From Aquificaceae bacterium (GTDB lineage Bacteria > Aquificota > Aquificia > Aquificales > Aquificaceae), in contig JANWYC010000074.1 of NCBI GenBank assembly GCA_025057245.1, positions 1 to 5,779 on the forward strand: DNA of 5,779 nucleotides, in the 5' to 3' direction. The notes beneath the pieces are model-generated. The model worked only from the letters and a program-made list of their open reading frames with translations. It was not told the DNA's origin and did not search any database. The translations under genes were made by a program, and so were the position numbers. Below are positions 1 through 5,462 of the stretch, in pieces. The first letter of the stretch is position 1. The number at the start of each line of letters is the position of its first letter.

Positions 1-739
1 TATTGCCAAGGCCTGAGCGTGCAAAAGCACCACCGCCATACCGAGCCTGATTGCCACTGAAGGTGTTGTTGGTGAGGGTTATAGTGCCAGAGCCTGAGTA
101 TGCATAAGCACCACCGCCATACTGAGCCTGATTGCCACTGAAGGTGTTGTTGGTGAGGGTTACGGTGCCAGAGCCTGAGCTTGCATAAGCACCACCGCCA
201 TACTGAGCCTGATTGCCACTGAAGGTGTTGTTGGTAAGGGTTATGTTGGCTTCCCGCGTTTTAACATATAAACCGCCGCCATCTCCCGAGCTGTTATTGC
301 CATTCTGGAAGGTTATGCCCTCTATGGTCACGTCAGCCCCTTCATCACTGGTGTATGAGTTGTTGTCGCTGTCCGTGTCAATGCTCATTATCCGCACGGA
401 TTGGTTGCCATTCAGCACCACCTGACCACCTACCGCCTTTATGGTAAGCTTCTTTTTACCGTCGCCGTCGGGCGTGCTGTAGGTCAACGTCTGGGTCACT
501 ACGTATGTTCCTGCCTGAATGCATATGACGTCGTCCTGACCGTTACTTTGGGCTTGCGTCAGAGCTTGCTGAAGGGCACTTACGCTGTTTACGGTGTCAG
601 TGCAATTCTGCGTCTGCATAGGTCTTAGGCTTGCACTCTCTCCAAAGAGTGCAGACTTAACGCCGTCACCAGCTCCTCCTCCGCAGGAGTAGAGAAAGCT
701 TATCACCGCCAAGACTGTGGCAAACAGGACTTTCTTCAT
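1..739 (-). CDS. Secreted lipoprotein with parallel beta-helix repeats (3' end outside the window)
   Basis: The frame is open from ATG at 739 to the left edge (246 codons visible, no stop), so the C-terminus is missing. AGGAGGG lies 4 bases before the ATG and fixes the start. Residues 1-18 are a signal peptide (Lys2, Lys3, then a hydrophobic run) ending in LYS-C19, a lipobox-like site, followed by a Gly-rich linker; lipidation at Cys19 is inferred. Residues 46-90 resemble the N-terminal cap of pectate-lyase-like beta-helix proteins (ALQQAL, then AGTY), with Cys46 and Cys73 as a possible disulfide. An acidic stretch (121-136) precedes VTIEGITFQNG. From Ile166 come three 27-residue repeats with the FSGN and GGGAY motifs of POMP/choice-of-anchor-Q repeats. 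The protein is probably surface-exposed or periplasmic, with unknown ligand or enzymatic activity. Arg codons are mostly CGN, unlike the neighbours, and base composition in the repeats is about half G+C, so acquisition by transfer is possible. Family call fairly sure; function unknown. Confidence 0.85.
   Translation of the reverse strand, partial: MKKVLFATVLAVISFLYSCGGGAGDGVKSALFGESASLRPMQTQNCTDTVNSVSALQQALTQAQSNGQDDVICIQAGTYVVTQTLTYSTPDGDGKKKLTIKAVGGQVVLNGNQSVRIMSIDTDSDNNSYTSDEGADVTIEGITFQNGNNSSGDGGGLYVKTREANITLTNNTFSGNQAQYGGGAYASSGSGTVTLTNNTFSGNQAQYGGGAYAYSGSGTITLTNNTFSGNQARYGGGAFARSGLGN
2..244 (-). repeat. Three tandem 81-bp direct repeats coding for 27-residue beta-helix coils
   Basis: On the minus strand the units are 244-164, 163-83 and 82-2, all in frame with the lipoprotein. 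By hand comparison units 1 and 2 differ at 5 of 81 bases, and unit 3 differs from each of the others at 8. The core from TNNTFSGNQA to YGGGA is almost unchanged even at third codon positions, which points to recent duplication or gene conversion. The array reaches the window edge, so the total copy number is unknown. Confidence 0.95.
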
Positions 740-777
740 GCTACCCTCCTTCACGGTTTTAAAACTATACCATTTTT

Positions 778-805
778 ATTTTATAACATTTATGACAAAT
801 GTCAA
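778..805 (-). promoter_or_regulatory. Sigma-70-type promoter of the beta-helix lipoprotein gene
   Basis: On the minus strand TTGACA (805-800) is followed by 16 bases and TAAAAT (783-778). A start near 771 would leave a leader of about 30 bases before the ATG at 739. The -35 box lies inside a hyphenated dyad, TGACA-TT-TGTCA (804-793). The same -35/N16/-10 arrangement appears before the DUF4212 gene at the right end of the window, which strengthens the call. It places an independent promoter in the 93-bp gap after serA. Confidence 0.65.
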
Positions 806-832
806 TACATCTCAAAGCGTTTAAAAACTTTC

Positions 833-2425
833 TTAAACCACTACTTGCTTTGCAAAGATTATGTGAGGTAGCTTTCTTAGTTCATCCATAACATTCTCAG
901 GCACTGGGTCGTCTAAGTTGAGGATACCAAGAGCTATACCGCCTTTCTTTTCCCTTCCGAGCCTAAAACCCGCTATGTTTACTCCAGCGTTCCCCAACAC
1001 GCTACCTATCCTTCCTATAACTCCCGGCACGTCTCTGTTTTCAAACACAAGCATTATGCCTTCTGGTTCAACATCTACGCGATATTTGTCTATTTGGAAT
1101 ATTCTTAGAAGATGACCCTCAAGCACTGAACCTGCTACTATTCTCTCCGTGCCGTTGCCCTTTGCCATAACTTTTATGTAATGCTTGTAGTCTTCACTTT
1201 CCTCAGAGGTAAGCTCCTCCACCACAATACCCATGTCTTTAGCCACGTAGCTTGCGTTAATGATGTTTACGGGAAAGTCTACTCTCTCTTTAAGAATACC
1301 CATAAGCACTGCGGAGGCTATGGGATGGAAGTGTTGAGATATGTCTCCCCTTACCTCCACATGCACTTCTTTTATACCCTCCTCCGCCCACTGCACCAAA
1401 AACTTACCCATCTTCTCCGCAAGGTCTAAGTGAGGTTTTATAAGTGTAAGAACAGACAGGTCTGGGAAGGGCGCGTTCACCACATACTCTACCGTTTGAC
1501 CTCTAAGAGCCTTTATAACCTGTTGAGCCACTATAACAGCCACGTTTTCCTGAGATTCGTAAGTGTTAGCCCCTATGTGTGGTGAAAAGGACACATTCGG
1601 AAACTTAGATAACTTCTCCACAAACTCCTTGGGTGGTGGTTCTGTAGAAAAAACATCAAGCCCAACGCCTGAGAGCTTACCAGACTCCAAAGCCCATATG
1701 AGGTCTTCGTCCTTTACTATCCCACCTCTGGCACAGTTTATAAGAACCGCGCCATCTTTCATAATTTCAAACTCTCTACGCGTTATCATGTGCTTAGTCT
1801 CGTGCGTCAAAGGTGCGTGTATGGTAAGTATGTCCACGATTCTTAACATATCGTGCAGGTTGTCCACCAGTTTAACCCCCAACCTATCTCCCTTCTCCCT
1901 CGGTATGTATGGGTCGTAGGCATAAACCGTCATACCAAAAGCCTTAGCTCTAATGGCAACTTGAGAGCCGATGTTTCCAAGCCCTATTATGCCAAGTGTT
2001 TTACCGTAGAGCTCTGTTCCCATAAACTTTTTCCTGTCCCACCTACCTTCTACCATACTGTTGTGAGCCACATGAGCGTTTCTTATAACGTTAAGCATGT
2101 GAGCTATGGTCAGTTCTGTTGCACCTATAGTGTTAGCACCAGGCGTGTTTATAACCAGTATACCTCTCATGGATGCGGAGTCTATATCCACGTTGTCCAC
2201 ACCCACACCAGCTCTCCCTATAACTTTTAGGTTTTTACCTCTCTCTATTAACTCCGCAGTTACTGGCGTCCTGCTTCTGGTTATGATGCAGTGGTAGTTT
2301 TCAACCACTTTTAGAAGGTCTTCGTAAGATATGTCCGGCTCTACCTCTACAATAAAGTCCTGCTCGCGCCTAAGAAGCTCAATGCCCTTTTCAGAAATAG
2401 GGTCCGTTATCAAAATTCTGTGCAT
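833..2425 (-). CDS. serA: D-3-phosphoglycerate dehydrogenase, long (ACT-containing) form
   Basis: Cytosolic enzyme of the first step of phosphorylated serine synthesis: 3-phosphoglycerate + NAD+ to 3-phosphohydroxypyruvate. At 530 residues it has the usual length of the long bacterial form. The order is substrate-binding lobe (about 1-100 and 290-315), Rossmann NAD domain (100-290), ASB domain (about 320-445) and ACT domain (about 457-530). Visible motifs are GLGNIG (148-153), Asp171 at the end of the second strand as the likely NAD-ribose ligand, and the catalytic triad Arg233 (CARGG), Glu262 (STEPPP) and His283 (SPHIG). The ACT domain contains VFENRDVPGVIGRIG; in this family it often binds serine as feedback inhibitor, but inhibition here is inferred. 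The start is ATG with GGAGGT 5 bases upstream. The gene appears to be transcribed alone: a promoter-like region precedes it and the next gene has its own. All key residues are present and no frameshift is seen. Confidence 0.97.
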   Translation of the reverse strand: MHRILITDPISEKGIELLRREQDFIVEVEPDISYEDLLKVVENYHCIITRSRTPVTAELIERGKNLKVIGRAGVGVDNVDIDSASMRGILVINTPGANTIGATELTIAHMLNVIRNAHVAHNSMVEGRWDRKKFMGTELYGKTLGIIGLGNIGSQVAIRAKAFGMTVYAYDPYIPREKGDRLGVKLVDNLHDMLRIVDILTIHAPLTHETKHMITRREFEIMKDGAVLINCARGGIVKDEDLIWALESGKLSGVGLDVFSTEPPPKEFVEKLSKFPNVSFSPHIGANTYESQENVAVIVAQQVIKALRGQTVEYVVNAPFPDLSVLTLIKPHLDLAEKMGKFLVQWAEEGIKEVHVEVRGDISQHFHPIASAVLMGILKERVDFPVNIINASYVAKDMGIVVEELTSEESEDYKHYIKVMAKGNGTERIVAGSVLEGHLLRIFQIDKYRVDVEPEGIMLVFENRDVPGVIGRIGSVLGNAGVNIAGFRLGREKKGGIALGILNLDDPVPENVMDELRKLPHIIFAKQVVV

Positions 2426-2456
2426 GTTTGACCTCCAGAACTCTCAAAGTTCCATT

Positions 2457-2474
2457 ATTATAGTATAGAGTATA
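2457..2474 (-). promoter_or_regulatory. Probable serA -10 region with three overlapping hexamers
   Basis: Reading the minus strand there are TATACT (2474-2469), TATACT (2467-2462) and a perfect TATAAT (2462-2457), about 20-45 bases before the serA ATG. No good -35 partner is visible: the best for TATAAT at N16 spacing is CTGAGC (2484-2479), which matches TTGACA at only three positions. An activator or a weak basal promoter is therefore possible. An inverted repeat lies directly upstream at 2489-2514. Confidence 0.5.
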
Positions 2475-2654
2475 GCCAGCTCAGAGATTCTAAGGGGAAC
2501 TCCTCAGACTTAGATAAGCTCAAACAAAAGCTATCCAGCGCCTCCTCGCACTTTACGAACAGTTTGTCAAAGACCGCTTATGTTCTCTCATTCCGAGACA
2601 CAAGTAGCAGGGTGCAAGGATTTAAATATATTTATACAAACCCTTTCCACTCTT

Positions 2655-2660
2655 GGAGGA
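2655..2660 (+). promoter_or_regulatory. Ribosome binding site of the 162-residue gene
   Basis: GGAGGA lies 7 bases before the ATG at 2668. It is the main non-homology evidence that this unrecognised frame is translated and it decides the start. Upstream, only -10-like TATATT (2627-2632) and TATACA (2633-2638) are seen, with no -35 partner. Confidence 0.75.
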
Positions 2661-2667
2661 TTAGAGC

Positions 2668-3156
2668 ATGGACTTAAACAGACACAAAAGTTCAGAGGAA
2701 AATCAGAACACGCAGGGACAGGTTAGTCAGAAAGAGTTCCACGGAAGTGTTCAGCCTATAAGTCTAAACTTATCAATAAATTCCTACGAAGTTGAACAGT
2801 TCAAGCTACACGTAAGCAAAACGCTGGTAGAAATTATAAAGTTGGAAATGGAAAACTTGCCAGAAAAGGAGTGGCAGAAAACCATGCAAACTTGGAAAAA
2901 AATATGTGCTTTTTGTAAAAGCATGATGAAAAAAACTGAAAACGATAGGCAGGAATTTTACAGAAAATTCAAATTTGACCCCACAATGATACACATATCC
3001 GAGAGCGTTATAGAAATTTTGCAAACCGCATATAGACTGGGTTTGATGAAGGAAAAAGACCCACCAGAAAAGATTATACGACTTGGACTTGAAAAGACAG
3101 AGGACTCTTCAAAAGTCATAGGCACTTTAAAAGACTTCTTTTTAAAACACTTGTAA
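2668..3156 (+). CDS. Hypothetical protein, 162 residues, lysine-rich, unrecognised family
   Basis: I do not recognise this protein. It is the only plus-strand gene, started by ATG with GGAGGA 7 bases upstream; no other start fits better. Residues 1-38 are polar and rich in Gln, Asn and Ser, probably disordered. Residues 39-162 are charged and look mainly alpha-helical (about 41-62, 66-103, 110-128, 132-160). A single CxxC (Cys80-Ala-Phe-Cys83) sits in the second helix. There is no signal peptide or membrane segment, so it is probably cytosolic. Coding is AT-rich: bases 2881-2940 contain only 17 G+C, well below the serA and symporter genes. It is isolated between genes on the opposite strand and converges with the transporter operon. 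Strand, isolation and composition fit an accessory or transferred gene, but no mobile element is visible. The strong ribosome site and long frame argue that it is real. Confidence 0.75.
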   Translation: MDLNRHKSSEENQNTQGQVSQKEFHGSVQPISLNLSINSYEVEQFKLHVSKTLVEIIKLEMENLPEKEWQKTMQTWKKICAFCKSMMKKTENDRQEFYRKFKFDPTMIHISESVIEILQTAYRLGLMKEKDPPEKIIRLGLEKTEDSSKVIGTLKDFFLKHL

Positions 3157-3233
3157 AAGAGCCTGCAGGTTTTAGGTTTACACGCTTGCTCGCAAAGAAC
3201 CCCTTATTCTCAAAGACTTCAAGCACATAAATT
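3157..3233. other. Convergent intergenic gap without a clear terminator
   Basis: The 77-bp gap lies between the converging 162-residue gene and the yggT-like gene. It holds the 8-bp palindrome CCTGCAGG (3164-3171) followed by TTTT on the plus strand, but the palindrome has no loop and cannot make a good hairpin. No stem-loop plus U-tract was found on either strand. An open minus-strand frame crosses the gap (see findings). Confidence 0.6.
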
Positions 3234-3464
3234 TTACCAAAGCTTTACTACAAGGTATCTCAGCACCAGTAAGGTAAGCACCAGAGCTACAGTATGACAG
3301 CAAGGCAGAAACTTTCTGTAAACTCTGTAAGCCGGTTCTGTGGGAAGGTAAAGCATGTTGTAAAAGAAGTTTTTTCTATCCGTTGTAAAAAAGGAAAGGG
3401 CGGCTCGCCCAATGACGAGCCACATGTAAAAGGCAAGGGTATAGTTCAAAACCGTTTCTATCAC
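3234..3464 (-). CDS. YggT-family small integral membrane protein
   Basis: The 76-residue protein has a hydrophobic segment at about 6-26, an amphipathic middle with the LPTEPAYRVYRKFLP stretch (40-54), and a second hydrophobic segment at about 57-73. This layout (membrane segment, Arg near its end, TEP motif, second segment) is that of single-repeat YggT proteins. The usual Gly/Asp-SP stretch after the Pro is replaced here by CCHTVA (55-60). The start is GTG overlapping the symporter stop by four bases (GTGA), and no proper ribosome site precedes it, so translation probably depends on coupling to the symporter. The next in-frame ATG (codon 14) would remove part of the first membrane segment. 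YggT function is poorly known; links to ion or osmotic homeostasis and cell-envelope processes have been proposed. A role with the transporter is only positional inference. Confidence 0.75.
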   Translation of the reverse strand: MIETVLNYTLAFYMWLVIGRAALSFFTTDRKNFFYNMLYLPTEPAYRVYRKFLPCCHTVALVLTLLVLRYLVVKLW

Positions 3465-5461
3465 TCTTCTGCGCCGGCTCTTACCGCACCTTTTGGATAG
3501 CGTATGTGGTCCACAAACTCCTGAAGTTTCTCTGGTGGCGGAGGTGTTAACCTTGATACCACAAGAGCAACGATGAAGTTAAGTGGCATACCAAAGATGC
3601 CTGAGGCTATTGGCTTTATACCAAAAAGCTCCACACCTTGGAACCTACTCATGTAAAGATAGATTATGGTTACGGTAAGACCCACCACCATACCCGCTAT
3701 AGCACCTTGCTTGTTCATTCTTTTATCCCATATACCGAGCACCAGAGCTGGGAAGAGGGATGCAGCCGCTAAGGAGAAAGCCCAAGCGACCAGCTCCACT
3801 ATGATGGCGAGCCTAAAGCTTGCAACGTAAGCACCTATTACAGCCACCACCAACAGAAGTGCCTTTCCTATCTTAACCCTTGTGGAAGGGGACAAGTTGG
3901 GGTTAATCATCTTGTAGTAGAGGTCGTGGGATATGGCGTTGGAAATGGTAATGAGAAGACCGTCCGCAGTGGAAAGAGCAGCTGCCAGACCCCCTGCCGC
4001 TACAAAACCTGCTATGACGTAAGGTAACCCTGCAATCTCGGGGGTTGCCAGCACCACCATATCAGGATGTATGGATATCTCGGCAAACTGTACTATGCCA
4101 TCCTTGTTAAGGTCTCTTATGGTGATTAAGTTAACTTTTGCCCATTTCTGCACCCAGTCAGGTAGTTCGTTGAAAGCTTTGCCTACGAGATTTAGCATCT
4201 CGTATCTTCCAAAGGCGGCATAAGCAGGTGCGGTAATGTATAAAAGGAGGATAAAGAACAGAGCCCATCCTGCTGAAGTTCTAGCTTCTCTAACGGTGGG
4301 CGTGGTGTAAAACCTCATAATAACGTGAGGAAGACCTGCGGTGCCAAGCATAAGCATAAGCATAAGAGCTAAAAAGTTAGCCATGCCTTTGGCATCAGAA
4401 GGTGGTGCGGTGTAGGATTTGGGAGGCTTTGAAGCGTCAGAAGCCTTTTTCATAGCATCAGTCCACTTTTCCTTTGCTTCCTGCGGGGACTTGGGGTATT
4501 CCTTTAGCTGTTTTTCCACCTCTGCTCTCTTAGGGTCATCGGGAGGCATAGCCTTCAGCTTCTCCTCAAGCTCTTTCTTGCCTTGCTCCCAGCTTTGAGG
4601 TAACGCAGCAATCTTAGCTTTTAGCTCTTCAGCTCTTTTCTTATGGATTTCTCTTACCTCAATCTCTTTTGGGTCATTCTTGAGTTGTGCAAACCTTTGC
4701 TCTATTCCCTGAAGGGCAAAACCGTAAGATATCTGGGATATTGGGTTGCCTGTGTATTTGTAGGATAGCACTGTAACGGGTATGAGGTAGGCGATGATAA
4801 GAACTATGTACTGAGCAACTTGTGTCCAGGTTACCGCCTTCATGCCACCAAGGAAAGAGCAGACCAGTATACCCACAAGACCTACGAACACACCTACTTC
4901 AAAAGGAAGACCCAACAACCTACTGGCTATAATACCCACACCAGTGATTTGAGCCACCAAGTAGGTAAAGGAAACTATCAGAGTCGCCACTATACCCACA
5001 AACCGCGGAAACTTTCCACCATACCGTGCATCCAAAAAGTCTGGTATGGTGTAAGCACCAAATTTTCTAAGGTATGGAGCTATAAGAACACCCAAAAGCA
5101 CGTATCCTCCCGTCCATCCCATGATGAAGGCAAGACCGTTATATCCTTGAAGAGCAAGAACACCAGCCATACCTATGAAGGATGCGGCTGACATCCAGTC
5201 TGCGGCTGTTGCCATACCGTTGAAAACCGCAGGCACTCGTCTTCCTGCCACATAGTATTCAGCAACCTGCCCTGTTCTTGATATGATACCAATGGCTGCG
5301 TATACCGCTATAGTTCCAAACAGGAAGACGTAACCTATAAAGGTAGGTGATAGCCCAAGGGTCTTTTCACCTATGTAAAGGAGTATAAGCAGGAGTATAA
5401 GACCGCCGGTGTAGATAGAATAGACTTTCTTTAGTCTTTGCGCAAAGCTTCTGTCTACCAT
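3461..5461 (-). CDS. Sodium:solute symporter, VC_2705 subfamily (acetate/carboxylate-type permease large subunit)
   Basis: Inner-membrane secondary transporter of the SSS family, expected to move a small carboxylate such as acetate with Na+; the substrate is inferred. It has 666 residues and about 13 hydrophobic segments. Recognisable parts are AEYYVAGRRVP (67-77) with AADWMSAASFIG (86-97) in the early helices, YTIPDFLDARYGG (137-149), GTAGLPHVIMRFYTTPTVREAR (spanning 373-394) and GGLAAALSTADGLLITISNAISHDLYYK (spanning 490-517). Ser497-Thr498 correspond to the Na2-site Ser pair of vSGLT. Two non-membrane insertions stand out: a charged helical region (about 252-345) and a segment with a canonical EF-hand loop (450-461), both in positions where this subfamily carries insertions. 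The ATG is one base after the stop of the DUF4212 gene, and its AGGAGG lies within that gene's last codons. The adjacent small subunit strongly supports the subfamily call. No residue needed for the fold is obviously lost. Confidence 0.93.
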   Translation of the reverse strand: MVDRSFAQRLKKVYSIYTGGLILLLILLYIGEKTLGLSPTFIGYVFLFGTIAVYAAIGIISRTGQVAEYYVAGRRVPAVFNGMATAADWMSAASFIGMAGVLALQGYNGLAFIMGWTGGYVLLGVLIAPYLRKFGAYTIPDFLDARYGGKFPRFVGIVATLIVSFTYLVAQITGVGIIASRLLGLPFEVGVFVGLVGILVCSFLGGMKAVTWTQVAQYIVLIIAYLIPVTVLSYKYTGNPISQISYGFALQGIEQRFAQLKNDPKEIEVREIHKKRAEELKAKIAALPQSWEQGKKELEEKLKAMPPDDPKRAEVEKQLKEYPKSPQEAKEKWTDAMKKASDASKPPKSYTAPPSDAKGMANFLALMLMLMLGTAGLPHVIMRFYTTPTVREARTSAGWALFFILLLYITAPAYAAFGRYEMLNLVGKAFNELPDWVQKWAKVNLITIRDLNKDGIVQFAEISIHPDMVVLATPEIAGLPYVIAGFVAAGGLAAALSTADGLLITISNAISHDLYYKMINPNLSPSTRVKIGKALLLVVAVIGAYVASFRLAIIVELVAWAFSLAAASLFPALVLGIWDKRMNKQGAIAGMVVGLTVTIIYLYMSRFQGVELFGIKPIASGIFGMPLNFIVALVVSRLTPPPPEKLQEFVDHIRYPKGAVRAGAEE
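4079..4114 (-). other. Canonical EF-hand calcium-binding loop within the symporter
   Basis: Residues 450-461 read DLNKDGIVQFAE: ligands Asp450, Asn452 and Asp454, Gly455 at position 6, and Glu461 at position 12. The loop lies in a hydrophilic stretch (about 420-466) between membrane segments, before VVLATPEIAGLPYV. Calcium binding is inferred from the loop pattern; flanking EF-hand helices are not obvious, so it could be a dockerin-like single site. Confidence 0.7.
4427..4708 (-). other. Charged, coiled-coil-like insertion in the symporter
   Basis: This covers residues about 252-345, between two membrane segments. The region is dense in Lys, Glu, Arg and Ala with heptad-like helices (for example VREIHKKRAEELKAKIAAL, then KKELEEKLKAMP, then KRAEVEKQLKEYP) broken by Pro-rich turns, and ends in a Pro/Ser/Lys linker. 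It replaces a short loop of classical SSS proteins. From memory other VC_2705 members carry a similar insert, so it is probably a family trait rather than a fusion. Confidence 0.75.
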
Positions 5462-5462
5462 T

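Larger units (their letters stand above)
2426..2667. other. Divergent intergenic region between serA and the 162-residue gene
   Basis: This 242-bp stretch holds the serA ribosome site (GGAGGT, 2436-2431), a small dyad GAACT-N5-AGTTC (2438-2452), the serA -10 cluster (2457-2474), an inverted repeat TCTAAG-N14-CTTAGA (2489-2514), an AT-rich patch (2620-2640) that may serve as promoter for the plus-strand gene, and GGAGGA (2655-2660) as that gene's ribosome site. No tRNA fold, CRISPR repeat or full gene was seen. A 39-codon open minus-strand stretch (2577-2458) without a start codon is discussed under findings. Confidence 0.7.

Noticed and set aside
2..244. CRISPR array
   Set aside because: The 81-bp period has no separate spacers, keeps frame, and encodes beta-helix repeats.
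213..628. Two plus-strand open frames (about 70 and 75 codons) across the lipoprotein gene
   Set aside because: They lie opposite a minus-strand gene with signal peptide, ribosome site, promoter and recognisable repeats, and their products resemble nothing.
918..2297. Several plus-strand open frames of 63-125 codons within serA
   Set aside because: They are antisense shadows of a clear, full-length SerA; none has a convincing ribosome site.
2806..3024. Minus-strand 72-codon frame opposite the 162-residue gene
   Set aside because: It is Phe/Tyr-rich, as expected from the antisense of Lys-rich AAA/GAA codons, and the plus-strand frame has the better length and ribosome site.
3164..3175. CCTGCAGG followed by TTTT as an intrinsic terminator
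   Set aside because: The palindrome has no loop, so only about two base pairs could form, and the T run is short.
3187..3200. TTGC-TC-GCAA dyad as terminator of the yggT-like gene
   Set aside because: Arms of four bases with a two-base centre cannot form a stable hairpin, and no U-tract follows.
4820..5191. Plus-strand 123-codon frame within the symporter
   Set aside because: Antisense to the conserved SSS core; its composition (many Thr, His, Lys) is typical of a shadow frame.
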